Shown here piece after piece: positions 16,865 to 25,659 of a stretch of DNA of 33,414 bases (positions are counted from its first letter, which is position 1; each line of letters opens with the position of its first letter). The DNA comes from Pseudomonadales bacterium (GTDB lineage: Bacteria > Pseudomonadota > Gammaproteobacteria > Pseudomonadales > Azotimanducaceae). The position numbers and the translations under genes are program-made. The notes under the pieces are model-generated. The model was not told the origin of the DNA and did no database searches. It worked only from the letters and a program-made list of their open reading frames with translations. The stretch is taken from assembly GCA_019090385.1 (NCBI GenBank), contig JAHRWB010000031.1, positions 1-33,414 on the forward strand, written 5' to 3'.

Positions 16865-17356
16865 GTGCTTGATGACATAGAAAGTTTTGAAGACGAGAAT
16901 CAGTCTTTAAAAGACCGTTATCGCTCGATTCAAGCGCCTGGAAGGTTGCGCGTAAATATTCAGGCAGAAACACAAAAGCAGGCTGCGCCGCCCTTTGACA
17001 AGTGGCCGGTCATGGCCACTGCGGCTATTTTGATGGTGGCGGTTGGCATGCTGCAGATCACTAATCAGCCAGAATTAATACAGGAGTCAGTACAAGAGCT
17101 CGTACAAGAACGAATAGTAGAAGGGTCTGGGCGGAAGATGACAGCACTGGTTAGTTTAAGTCTGCCATCGCTGACAAAATTGTCCCACTTGAAAGTGCTG
17201 CGCGAATCTTCGGCTTTAACCAGTACAGCACGTTTAAAAAGTGTCAGCCTGCCTTCTATGCCAAGCAGTCCGGTACGCTTCCCCACAGGCCAAATGCCTC
17301 AATCGCAGAATAGTATAAACAAACCTCAGAACCCCAAGGAGTATAAGTATGTCTAA
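16865..17356 (+). CDS. Single-pass membrane protein, probable anti-sigma factor
   Basis: The frame can start at a TTG at 16844 overlapping the sigma gene, but a GTG at 16865 has AAGGTGA 4 bases upstream and gives 163 residues. The first 45 residues are charged and cytoplasmic-looking (DDIESFEDENQSLKDRYRSI). One membrane segment follows at about 48-63 (VMATAAILMVAVGML). The periplasmic remainder is Ser/Pro/Gln-rich and low in complexity. There is no zinc-binding HxxxCxxC motif. Size, topology and position directly after an ECF sigma gene fit an anti-sigma factor, but there is no diagnostic domain. It overlaps the next gene by 8 bases, so the three are co-transcribed. Confidence 0.6.
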   Translation: MLDDIESFEDENQSLKDRYRSIQAPGRLRVNIQAETQKQAAPPFDKWPVMATAAILMVAVGMLQITNQPELIQESVQELVQERIVEGSGRKMTALVSLSLPSLTKLSHLKVLRESSALTSTARLKSVSLPSMPSSPVRFPTGQMPQSQNSINKPQNPKEYKYV

Positions 17357-17756
17357 GAAAATTGTGTGTGGATTATTCATGAGCATGCTACTGACACTCA
17401 GTTCGGTTGCCAGTGCGCAGAATTCAGATGACTTGAAAACAATGCAGACCTTCCTGAATATTATGGATAGCTATTTTGAATTAATCGAAGCTAGTCACGA
17501 AATCAACTCTGATGCAGAAAAGGCAGCAATTTTTCAGTTGCAAAAATTAAAGGAAGTTTATTCAGATCGTGGTGAGAGAGCACGTGTTACGGAAGTCTTT
17601 CGAGATGTATTGAAGCGTACGCAAAATCTAGCGATCAGAAATGCCGTATATATGCTGTTAAGTGACAACCTCAAAGAAACCGGTCGAATGGACGAAGCGA
17701 TAAAAATTCTGCAACAAGGGCTTCAGGAAAATATCCAGGTGGTGGAATCTGAGTAG
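17349..17756 (+). CDS. Small exported helical (TPR-like) protein
   Basis: A 135-residue protein with a Sec signal peptide (residues 1-23, cleavage after ASA) and AAGGAG 7 bases before the ATG. The mature part is entirely helical by composition. The last 40 residues read like one degenerate tetratricopeptide unit (AVYMLLSDNLKETGRMDEAIKILQQGL, in two pieces). It overlaps the probable anti-sigma gene by 8 bases and closes the sigma operon. A periplasmic partner that senses or modulates the sigma/anti-sigma pair is a reasonable guess. I do not recognise a named family, and no catalytic motif is visible. Confidence 0.6.
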   Translation: MSKKIVCGLFMSMLLTLSSVASAQNSDDLKTMQTFLNIMDSYFELIEASHEINSDAEKAAIFQLQKLKEVYSDRGERARVTEVFRDVLKRTQNLAIRNAVYMLLSDNLKETGRMDEAIKILQQGLQENIQVVESE

Positions 17757-17971
17757 GTGGCCGCAGCAGTATTTGCATTTGTCGCTGATACGATGGCTGG
17801 CCTTCAGCTGATAAGAGCGTGGTCAAACTCCGGCAATATTAGGCAGTACAGCGAATAATGTTAGTCAAATGCAATCCATAGTGGTCTTCCCCCCAGAGTA
17901 AAGCCAAGGTAAAGTTAGTCGTTGCTGTCCGACACCGGTTCAACTTTAACGAGGTACTTTGAGATATCCGC

Positions 17972-19270
17972 ATGAAAATAAAAGATCATAAAATAATACT
18001 AATACTGACGCTGTTGTTTTCACCTGGTTTTGCCATGGGGGATGAATTAAACGGGGCAGACACTGCTTGGATACTGGCTTCAACGGCATTGGTGCTGCTT
18101 ATGACCATACCGGGCTTATCAATGTTCTATGCAGGTTTGGTCAGAAGCAAAAATGTCCTGTCAGTTTTTATGCAGTGTTTTGCAATTACCGGCATTGTCT
18201 CTATTCTTTGGTTGGTGATGGGCTATAGCCTGGCCTTTGGCGAGGGGACGGCCTGGTTGGGTGACTTTTCTAAAGTATTTTTCGATGGTATTGAGCGCGG
18301 CAGTTTGTCAGGCAGTATCCCGGAAGTATTGTTTGCCATGTTTCAAATGACCTTCGCGATTATTACACCAGCGCTCATAGTAGGTGCTTTTGCTGAGCGT
18401 ATGAAATTTTCCGCCATGTTGTTGTTCAGTGGTATTTGGTTGATAGCAGTCTACGCACCTATTGCACACTGGGTATGGGGTGGTGGCTGGTTAGCGGATA
18501 TGGGTATTTATGATTTTGCAGGTGGACTTGTGGTGCATATTACTGCGGGGGTAGCGGCGCTTGTTGCAGCATTGGTTCTGGGTCCGAGAAACGGCTTTCC
18601 CACTACGGCAATGCCGCCGCATAATCTAACCATGACCATCGGTGGGGCTGGCATGCTGTGGGTCGGTTGGTTTGGTTTTAATGGTGGTAGTGCGCTTGCC
18701 GCTAATGGCGATGCGGCGATGGCTATTCTGGTTACACATATTTCTGCTTCTGTAGGTGCTACAACCTGGATGTTTATAGAGTGGAAAAAATTTGGCAAAC
18801 CCAGTGCTCTGGGAGCGGTAACCGGTATGGTTGCAGGCCTGGGTACTATTACACCCGCATCCGGTTTTGTAGGTCCCGGTGGAGCGCTGGTAATTGGTTT
18901 ATTGGCCGGTATTGTTTGCTTTTATGCAACGCAGCTAATAAAGCGTGTACTAAAAATTGACGATTCGCTGGATGTATTTCCGGTTCATGGCGTGGGGGGT
19001 ATTTTAGGTACTATATTGGCAGGGGTATTTGCTTCCACTGAGTTGGGCCTGTTCAGCGGATATGGGTACGCAGAGGGGATTACTTCAATGGGAGGGCAGG
19101 TATCTGTGCAGCTGACAGGCGTACTAGCCGTTGTTGCGTACACGGCACTGGTTACATTTGTAGTGCTAAAACTTGTGGGTGCGCTTACAGGTGGATTAAG
19201 AGTTGAAAAGGAACACGAGACGGAAGGATTGGATATTGTGTCTCATGAAGAGGTTGGCTATAACTTGTAA
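17972..19270 (+). CDS. amt: Ammonium transporter (Amt/MEP/Rh family)
   Basis: A 432-residue inner-membrane channel that takes up ammonium. It has an N-terminal signal-like segment (residues 1-22), as in many Amt proteins, then about eleven membrane helices. Family motifs are clear: GLSMFYAGLVRSKNVLS (48-64), FQMTFAIITPALIVGAFAER (124-143), and the two pore histidines H189 (in FAGGLVVHITAG) and H339 (in FPVHGVGG). The length is normal. No glnK (PII) gene is adjacent, although amt usually has one. The 215-base upstream region shows no clear sigma-54 site. It may therefore be a stand-alone or second copy. Ammonium transport is well supported. Confidence 0.93.
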   Translation: MKIKDHKIILILTLLFSPGFAMGDELNGADTAWILASTALVLLMTIPGLSMFYAGLVRSKNVLSVFMQCFAITGIVSILWLVMGYSLAFGEGTAWLGDFSKVFFDGIERGSLSGSIPEVLFAMFQMTFAIITPALIVGAFAERMKFSAMLLFSGIWLIAVYAPIAHWVWGGGWLADMGIYDFAGGLVVHITAGVAALVAALVLGPRNGFPTTAMPPHNLTMTIGGAGMLWVGWFGFNGGSALAANGDAAMAILVTHISASVGATTWMFIEWKKFGKPSALGAVTGMVAGLGTITPASGFVGPGGALVIGLLAGIVCFYATQLIKRVLKIDDSLDVFPVHGVGGILGTILAGVFASTELGLFSGYGYAEGITSMGGQVSVQLTGVLAVVAYTALVTFVVLKLVGALTGGLRVEKEHETEGLDIVSHEEVGYNL

Positions 19271-19330
19271 GTGTATTGAGTAGCTGGCAAGGCTCGCAGT
19301 TTGCTTTGACTATGGTTGACGTATACTAGA

Positions 19331-20188
19331 ATGCAGACACGAACCGAAAAAGACAGTCAGGTGCAGCGCATCATATTGGTAGAGGGGTGCGCTAATTTTT
19401 TGGTGCTGACTGTCAAATTGGTCGTAGGCCTGGCTACAGGTTCACTGGCGGTGATTGGTGATGCCGTTCATTCGCTCACGGATATTATAAATAATATTGT
19501 GGCTTGGGTGGTTGTGGATCACGCTAGTGCTCCTGCAGACTCTGGGCACCCCTATGGTCATCGGAAATTTGAAACGATCGCAGTATTTGGACTAGCCTCA
19601 CTGTTGGTTGTGCTTGCTTTTGAGCTGGCTATGCAAGCCATCCGGCGGGGGTCGGTAGTTATTGCCAGTGGCGGTTTGGAGCTGGGCTTGATGCTCGGTG
19701 TTTTGGCGGTGAATATTGCTGTTACTGCCTGGCAGCATGCTTGGGCTAAAAAACTTGGCTCCGATCTACTACATGCAGACGCCAGTCATACGTTTACGGA
19801 TGTACTTACTACCATTGTTGTTATTGGTGGTTGGCAATTATCTGCAATGGGATTTCTTTGGCTCGATAGAATATGTGCTTTTGGTGTAGCGGGGTTGATA
19901 TTTTATCTGGCTTTTAAACTTTTTCAGCGAGTGGTTCCGGCACTTGTAGATGAATCAGCTATGGACCAGATAGCAGTTATTAATGCTGTTATGGCCGTGT
20001 CAGGTGTGGAAAAAGTGATTCGTTTGCGGTCACGCTGGGTGGGTTCAGATACCTTTGTCGATATGAAAATTCTTGTGGATTCCCGCCTTTCTACCGGGGA
20101 GTCGCACGCGATCGCCGATCAGATTGAATCGGTATTGGAGCAGGACTTTAATGCAATGGATGTCACGATTCATATTGAACCGGCCTGA
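19331..20188 (+). CDS. Cation diffusion facilitator family transporter
   Basis: A 285-residue protein from the ATG at 19331; a TTG 15 bases earlier is possible, and neither has a clear Shine-Dalgarno. It should export divalent metal (zinc, iron, cobalt or manganese) by proton antiport. Membrane helices occupy about residues 15-205. Metal-site motifs are IGDAVHSLTDIINN in helix 2 and DASHTFTDVLTT in helix 5, the H/D plus H/D arrangement of the family. The HPYGHRKFE loop between helices 2 and 3 is also typical. A cytoplasmic ferredoxin-like domain follows (about 210-285, VEKVIRLRSRWVGSDTFVDM). The exact metal cannot be told. It follows amt by 60 bases in the same direction. Confidence 0.9.
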   Translation: MQTRTEKDSQVQRIILVEGCANFLVLTVKLVVGLATGSLAVIGDAVHSLTDIINNIVAWVVVDHASAPADSGHPYGHRKFETIAVFGLASLLVVLAFELAMQAIRRGSVVIASGGLELGLMLGVLAVNIAVTAWQHAWAKKLGSDLLHADASHTFTDVLTTIVVIGGWQLSAMGFLWLDRICAFGVAGLIFYLAFKLFQRVVPALVDESAMDQIAVINAVMAVSGVEKVIRLRSRWVGSDTFVDMKILVDSRLSTGESHAIADQIESVLEQDFNAMDVTIHIEPA

Positions 20189-20240
20189 AGATGGACGTTA
20201 TCTTCTGCAATTCTTATATTGGCAATGAATGATGTTAGCT

Positions 20241-20261
20241 CCTGTTTATACAATAAACGGG
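20241..20261. repeat. 9-pair inverted repeat upstream of the enoyl-CoA hydratase gene
   Basis: CCTGTTTAT and ATAAACGGG flank an ACA triloop, pairing at nine positions with one G-T wobble. It lies about 60 bases before the next start codon. There is no T-run, so it is more likely an operator or leader structure than a terminator. It may also be chance. Confidence 0.3.
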
Positions 20262-20324
20262 CATGATGAAGTAGTATTATCGTCTGCACCGTATATTGAC
20301 TAAGCGAATTCTGGGGAGCCATTG

Positions 20325-21080
20325 ATGATTGAACGAGAAGATATTGGGAATGTAGTGCTCTTGAGGTTGTGCCATGGCAAGGCCAACGTGCTGGATTTGG
20401 AATTACTGCGGGAAATATCTAAAACCTTCGAAGACCTGACTAAGTCAGGCGTTGGTGCAGTTGTGATTACCGGATCTGGCAATATTTTTTCTGCGGGCGT
20501 AGACCTTAAGCGCCTGGAAACTGGTGGAGAAAAATATATCAGGGAATTTGTTCCAGCGCTGTCTGATGCATTTGAAAAAATGTTTTTCTTCCCACGGCCA
20601 CTGTTGGCTGCCTGCAACGGCCACGCTATTGCAGGAGGAGCAGTAATGCTGTTTGCGGCAGATGTACGTTATGCCGCGCGTGGTAAAGGCCTAATAGGCG
20701 TACCAGAATTATTGGTTGGTGTTCCCTTCCCGCTCATTGCAGTAGAGATTATTAAATTTGCCATTCGAGCTGATTTATTTCAGGAGGTCATATACGGAAG
20801 TCGCAACTATGATATGGAGAGCTCGCTTGAAGTAGGGTTATGCGAAAAACTTTTTGATACAGAAGAGCTTGTTGAAAAAACATGCATGCGTGCACAGGAG
20901 CTTGCAGATATTCCTGGAGAAAGTTTCCGTTTTAGCAAACAGGCGATGCGTTTAGGAGTGAAGGATTTGCTTATGCGTCATGGACCGGCTATGGATGCAG
21001 AAGTGACAGATTTATGGTGTACACAGGCCGTACGTGAAGCGATTCGGACCTACCTGTCGCAGACACTTGCTACAAAGTGA
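20325..21080 (+). CDS. Enoyl-CoA hydratase/isomerase family protein
   Basis: A 251-residue crotonase-fold protein from the ATG at 20325 (GGGGAG 7 bases upstream). The CoA-binding and oxyanion-hole segments are present: GNIFSAGVDLKRL (about 56-68) and ACNGHAIAGGAVMLFAADVR (about 96-115). A GVPELLVGVPFP block (about 127-138) carries one conserved Glu; the second catalytic Glu of true hydratases is not obvious. It could therefore be an isomerase or hydrolase. The product is cytoplasmic and acts on acyl-CoA, perhaps in fatty-acid or related breakdown. No other beta-oxidation gene is next to it, so the pathway is unresolved. The family is firm and the reaction uncertain. Confidence 0.85.
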   Translation: MIEREDIGNVVLLRLCHGKANVLDLELLREISKTFEDLTKSGVGAVVITGSGNIFSAGVDLKRLETGGEKYIREFVPALSDAFEKMFFFPRPLLAACNGHAIAGGAVMLFAADVRYAARGKGLIGVPELLVGVPFPLIAVEIIKFAIRADLFQEVIYGSRNYDMESSLEVGLCEKLFDTEELVEKTCMRAQELADIPGESFRFSKQAMRLGVKDLLMRHGPAMDAEVTDLWCTQAVREAIRTYLSQTLATK

Positions 21081-21275
21081 TGTGTTCTCACCTAGTGTGC
21101 ATGTGATAGGCGTTTCAAAATTTACACAAAATAACGCTTGCCAGTTTTCGGTAGGGTATTTTTTGGCTGCTATCGTGAATCTGACTTCAGCGCAAAAACA
21201 CCCTCCCTCCAGCGTATCATTTACTTTGCTTGCTTCATATTTTAATAGATAGGGTGCTATTAATTTCCCAGCGGA

Positions 21276-23102
21276 CTAGGTTAACAAACTTATTATGTCG
21301 GCTTCTTCCAGTGTTTCTCGTTCTAAAAGTGCTGTGGCCAGACGATTCAGGCCATCGCGATGTGTGCGCAATATCTCTTCCGTTTTTTGTTCGCACTTTA
21401 AAATTAAAGCCACGACTTCTAGGTCAATCCTTTTTAAAGTGTCTTCACTGAAGTTTCTTTGCTCGGCAATATCCCTGCCAAGAAATGGATGCTCCTCCGA
21501 CTGCGGAAAACTGACGGGTCCCAGTTCTTCATTCATGCCCCACTGAGCGACCATTTTTCGAGCGATCAATGTCGCGTGTTTAAGGTCATCAGCGGCGCCT
21601 GTGCTCGCCTGGTCATAGACCAGACGCTCGGCGAGCTGGCCTCCTAACATAATTGATATTTTTTCTTCCAGATATTCCTGAGTAAAATTGTGCCGATCCT
21701 CTTCTGGCATCTGCTCGGTTATACCCAGCGCTCGGCCTCGCGGAATAATTGAAACTTTTCGTAACGGGTCGCTGTGTTCCATGCGAAAAGCGGTAATTGC
21801 ATGGCCAGCTTCATGGTAAGCAATGCGTTTCTTCTCCTCGTCATTGAGTACTTCCTCACGCTCGGAACCTAAAATCACGCGATCTCGGGCATACTCAAAA
21901 TCCTGCGCGGTAACTTGTTGGTGATTATCGCGGGCTGCTTTCAGCGCGGCTTCGTTAACCAGGTTTTCAAGGTCCGCACCCGACATACCCACTGTCCGGG
22001 TGGCAATATCCCTTAGGCAACTTTTATCTGCGAGAGGAACCTTACGCGTATGCACTTTGAGTATTTTCTCTCTGGCGGTCATTTCCGGGAGCTCAAGCAC
22101 TAATTTTCTGTCAAAGCGGCCGGGGCGCAGCAAAGCCGGGTCTAGTACATCAGGTCTATTAGTGGCAGCGAGTACCAGCACCGCGTCCTCCGGTTCAAAG
22201 CCATCCATCTCGGCGAGGATCTGATTCAGGGTTTGTTCTCGCTCGTCATTGCCACCTCCCATACCGGCGCCACGAACCCTGCCCACTGAATCAATTTCGT
22301 CTATAAAAACAATAGATGGGGCTTCTTTGCGCGCCTGTTCAAACATATCTCTGACCCTCGATGCGCCGACCCCGACAAACATCTCCACAAACTCGGATCC
22401 ACTAATGCTAAAAAAGGGCACTCCTGCTTCACCTGCGGTGGCTTTTGCAAATAAGGTTTTACCTGTTCCTGGCGCACCCATAAGCAGCAGTCCTCTGGGC
22501 ATTTTTGCACCTATCTGCAAGTATTTTTCGGGGCTTTTCAGAAAATCTACAATCTCCCGTAAATCTTGCTTGGCATGATCTAGCCCCGCGACATCATCAA
22601 AACCCAGTTGGATAGTTTCTCGCCCATGTCGCCGAGCTTTTGAACGAGAAAAACCTAAAATGCCACCGCCGCCGCTCATTTTTTTTTGCATGAGTTGACC
22701 GCTGTAAATAAAAAAAGCCAACAGTAATATCCACGGTGCGATCCCAATTATCACTCGCATCAGGATAGACATTTCCGTGGGCTTTGCGTCTATTTCGACG
22801 GCGTGCTCTTCCAGCAAGGGTATAAGCCCGGGGTCGTCGAGAGGCGGGAGTATGACTTTAAAGTTAGCAGACTGATCAGTCGTTCCCATGGTGGGAGAAC
22901 TAAATTCCCCGGTAATGAATTCATTCTTGATGGTAATTTTTACAATCGCACCAGAAGCAATCTGTTCTTTAAAGGCCGTATAAGTGAGTTGCTGAGGCTG
23001 AAAGTTAGTGAAAAACTGGGCGATTGCATAAAGGGCAATAAATATAAAAGTCAGGCGCGTTATCCGTCTAAAAAGCACTTCCTGATCTATTTTTTCAGTC
23101 AT
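21276..23102 (-). CDS. ftsH: FtsH-type membrane AAA+ zinc metalloprotease (accessory-type location)
   Basis: A 608-residue inner-membrane ATP-dependent protease. Two membrane segments lie at about 16-31 and 115-135, with the FtsH periplasmic domain between. The AAA+ core has Walker A G-A-P-G-T-G-K-T (209-216), Walker B IVFIDEID (264-271), and the second region of homology [20 protein letters not shown] (313-332). The peptidase zinc site is H430-E-A-G-H434, with D505 or D506 as the third ligand. Every catalytic element is intact. Its ATG directly follows the carbamate kinase stop with no gap (TAA then ATG at 23102). The usual gammaproteobacterial neighbours of ftsH (rlmE, folP) are absent, so this is probably an additional copy tied to the operon. 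Confidence 0.92.
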   Translation of the reverse strand: MTEKIDQEVLFRRITRLTFIFIALYAIAQFFTNFQPQQLTYTAFKEQIASGAIVKITIKNEFITGEFSSPTMGTTDQSANFKVILPPLDDPGLIPLLEEHAVEIDAKPTEMSILMRVIIGIAPWILLLAFFIYSGQLMQKKMSGGGGILGFSRSKARRHGRETIQLGFDDVAGLDHAKQDLREIVDFLKSPEKYLQIGAKMPRGLLLMGAPGTGKTLFAKATAGEAGVPFFSISGSEFVEMFVGVGASRVRDMFEQARKEAPSIVFIDEIDSVGRVRGAGMGGGNDEREQTLNQILAEMDGFEPEDAVLVLAATNRPDVLDPALLRPGRFDRKLVLELPEMTAREKILKVHTRKVPLADKSCLRDIATRTVGMSGADLENLVNEAALKAARDNHQQVTAQDFEYARDRVILGSEREEVLNDEEKKRIAYHEAGHAITAFRMEHSDPLRKVSIIPRGRALGITEQMPEEDRHNFTQEYLEEKISIMLGGQLAERLVYDQASTGAADDLKHATLIARKMVAQWGMNEELGPVSFPQSEEHPFLGRDIAEQRNFSEDTLKRIDLEVVALILKCEQKTEEILRTHRDGLNRLATALLERETLEEADIISLLT

Positions 23103-24020
23103 TTACTGATCCTTGGCTCCGAGCATTATTTTCGAACCGCTTTGACCCTCTATAATTTCAGCTATCTTATTCAGATGTCCAATATAAGCATATTTCCCTG
23201 TCGCTTCAGCAAAGGCACAGGCTGCAGCCACCTTTGGCCCCATAGTGCCTGCCTCAAAGGACAGCGCATGCAATTCATCAACAGTGGCCTGGGGTAAAAG
23301 GCTGGCATGATCTTCGCCCCAATGCGAATAGACCCCATCGACGTCAGTCAATAACAACAGCATATCGGCTTCTAATATCCTGGCCAACAGGGCGCTGGAC
23401 AAATCTTTATCTATCACTGCTGCCACGCCACGAATGTTGCCGGATCGATCTCGCACCACGGGGATACCACCTCCACCATTGCAGATGACTATCATGCCAT
23501 GCTCAATCAACAGACTGATAGCGGGCAATTCGAGTATCTGTCTAGGCTGAGGTGAGGCAACAACCCTGCGTAAACCATCCGAGGTTTCAACCACATCCCA
23601 GCCATACTGATCCTCAAGCCTGGATTTTTCGCTGCTCGGATAGAAGGTGCCAATGGGTTTGCTGGGGTTTTGAAATGCTTCATCTTTTTCGTCAACAAGT
23701 ACCTGAGTAAGTACGGTGACTACCTCACGTTCAGGGATCGTGTTGATTAGCGCCTGTTCAATCTGATAACCCAACATTCCCTCTGATTCGGCATTCAGAA
23801 TATCCAGGGGGTAGGGCTCTACCTCCCGATAATTTTCTGCCTGTATAGCCAGCAAACCGATCTGAGGGCCATTGCCGTGGGTAATGACAAGTTCATTATC
23901 ATCAGCGATATCCGCTATGGCCTGAGCTGCACTAATGATATTTTTGCGCTGGATTTCCGCTTCAGGTGGCTGGTTTTTTTTCAACAAAGCATTGCCGCCG
24001 AGGGCAATAACGATACGCAT
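23103..24020 (-). CDS. arcC: Carbamate kinase
   Basis: A 305-residue cytoplasmic kinase of the amino-acid kinase fold. It converts carbamoyl phosphate and ADP to ATP and carbamate, or the reverse. Motifs include the N-terminal A-L-G-G-N-A-L, ITHGNGPQIG, the VICNGGGGIPVV block, DKDLSSALLA, LLTDVDGVY, and a late GTMGPKVAAACAFAEATG. The length is normal. It lies between a cDPGS-like gene (5 bases upstream) and ftsH (no gap). It is not next to arginine deiminase or ornithine carbamoyltransferase genes, so its source of carbamoyl phosphate is not evident here. There is no obvious Shine-Dalgarno before the ATG, which suggests translational coupling to the upstream gene. Confidence 0.92.
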   Translation of the reverse strand: MRIVIALGGNALLKKNQPPEAEIQRKNIISAAQAIADIADDNELVITHGNGPQIGLLAIQAENYREVEPYPLDILNAESEGMLGYQIEQALINTIPEREVVTVLTQVLVDEKDEAFQNPSKPIGTFYPSSEKSRLEDQYGWDVVETSDGLRRVVASPQPRQILELPAISLLIEHGMIVICNGGGGIPVVRDRSGNIRGVAAVIDKDLSSALLARILEADMLLLLTDVDGVYSHWGEDHASLLPQATVDELHALSFEAGTMGPKVAAACAFAEATGKYAYIGHLNKIAEIIEGQSGSKIMLGAKDQ

Positions 24021-24025
24021 AATTT

Positions 24026-25384
24026 TTATTTGTAACTTGTTATGAGTTTGCGCTGGTCCATAAACTGGTCTAGTGCATCCTGAAGGTTGGGGGAAGGTCC
24101 ATCCGTATATTCGTAGCCTACTCTGACAATGGGTTTATTAACCTGAATTAGATGCGCCAGATTGCAGGGTGTGGCCGAGACGACTACGTCTGCGTCAATG
24201 GCGTTGATTGATTGCTCCAGCGCCAGGAGTTGCTCGGGAAAATAACCGACCGCAGGCAGAATATTTTGCAAATGGGGATACTGATTAAAAACAGCATGGA
24301 TTTCTCCTACTGCTTCCTCTCGAGGGTCAACAATCTCGCTCGCAGAAGCCTGAACGGCTGCAACATATCCCGCTCCATAGGCCATGCCGCCATGTGTTGT
24401 CGTGGGTCCATCCTCAATTACCAGCGCTCGTCGGTCTCGCACCATTGCCACATCGTCAAGATGAACAGTCGATTCGCCTTTAATAATGACCGCCTGCGGA
24501 TTAACAGACCGGGTAGCCTGAATGACTTTTTGCACATCGATCTCAGCAGCTACATTTACTTTTGGTACCAGCACAATGTCCGCCATGCGCAATACTGCTT
24601 CACCTGGATGATAATTTGTTTCATGACCGGGCCGTAAAGGATCTACTAAAACTATATGGAGATCGGACTGCAGGAAGGGGAAATCATTGTTGCCACCATC
24701 CCAAAGAATGACATCCACTTCCTTTTCTGCCTGCTTGACAATCCGCTCATAATCAACGCCTGCATAAACGAGGATACCGTTACTGAGATGAGGCTCATAT
24801 TCCTCCCTTTCTTCTATAGTGCAGTCAGCTTTATCCAGATCATTCATATTTTCGAAACGCTGCACAATCTGTTTACAGAGTTCACCATAAGGCATGGGGT
24901 GACGCAATACGGCTACCTTTAAACCCTTGTTTATCAGGTGCTTGCCTATCCATCGGCAGGTTTGCGATTTACCACAGCCAGTGCGCACGGCCGATATGGC
25001 GATTACTGGCACTGCTGCTGGGAGCATCGTTGCCTGGGGTCCAAGCAACAAAAAGTCAGCCCCCGTTGCCAGTGCTATTGACGCATGATGCATCACCTGC
25101 TGATGGGGGATATCACTGTAGGCAAATACTATCTGGGATACGCTATGGGCAAGACAAAAATCTGGTAACTCCTCTTCGGATATAATCGGAATGCCATCTG
25201 GATAAAGTGGCCCACCTAGCGAGGCGGGATAAATTCGTTCAGCAATATTAGGAATTTGTGTAGCGGTGAATGCCATCACTTCAGTATGCGGATCGTTCCG
25301 ATAAACAGTGTTGAAGTTGTGAAAATCCCGTCCGGCGGCACCCATAATCACAACTCGTTGTTTTTTTACTTTGTTTTCAACCAC
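24026..25384 (-). CDS. Cyclic 2,3-diphosphoglycerate synthetase-like P-loop protein
   Basis: The frame can be read from an ATG at 25483, but a GTG at 25384 with AAGGAG about 8 bases upstream puts the conserved Rossmann strand (RVVIMGAAGRDFHNFN) at residues 10-25 and gives 452 residues, close to the archaeal enzyme length. A nucleotide-binding loop R-T-G-C-G-K-S lies at about 134-140, and a Walker-B-like VILWDGGNNDFPF further on. The family prototype makes cyclic 2,3-diphosphoglycerate, a thermoprotectant in methanogens; that product is not known to matter in mesophilic bacteria, so another ligation or phosphoryl-transfer role is likely. It heads a three-gene operon with carbamate kinase and ftsH, and the carbamate kinase link hints at a carbamoyl-phosphate-related step. 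Family firm, reaction open. Confidence 0.82.
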   Translation of the reverse strand: MVENKVKKQRVVIMGAAGRDFHNFNTVYRNDPHTEVMAFTATQIPNIAERIYPASLGGPLYPDGIPIISEEELPDFCLAHSVSQIVFAYSDIPHQQVMHHASIALATGADFLLLGPQATMLPAAVPVIAISAVRTGCGKSQTCRWIGKHLINKGLKVAVLRHPMPYGELCKQIVQRFENMNDLDKADCTIEEREEYEPHLSNGILVYAGVDYERIVKQAEKEVDVILWDGGNNDFPFLQSDLHIVLVDPLRPGHETNYHPGEAVLRMADIVLVPKVNVAAEIDVQKVIQATRSVNPQAVIIKGESTVHLDDVAMVRDRRALVIEDGPTTTHGGMAYGAGYVAAVQASASEIVDPREEAVGEIHAVFNQYPHLQNILPAVGYFPEQLLALEQSINAIDADVVVSATPCNLAHLIQVNKPIVRVGYEYTDGPSPNLQDALDQFMDQRKLITSYK

Positions 25385-25659
25385 TGGAAAACTCCTTTTG
25401 CGGCTAAAGTCAGCGTGCTTGATGTTCTTCTCTAATCTGGAACTACGATTTTGGATAAAGCGGTGGAACGCACCATTCTCCAAAATCTCAAGAAAGTATT
25501 GTGCACTTGGTAAACGTTAAACCTGTGAAACTTAACAGGGTTGATTACGATTGAAATCCTGATTGATAGTGTAAAACAGAGCGCCAGGCTATCCAGGCGT
25601 ATTTTTCATTGTCACTGGGAGCAATTCTGACAGGAGTATATCAAACTGCTAACCGGTAT

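Noticed and set aside
17794-17809. Possible sigma-54 site upstream of amt
   Set aside because: The GG and GC have the right 10-base spacing, but the rest of the -24 and -12 elements do not match (CAGC instead of TTGC).
20187-20205. GAAGAT/ATCTTC hairpin at the end of the cation diffusion facilitator gene
   Set aside because: Only six pairs with no T-run, and it overlaps the stop codon; it is likely chance.
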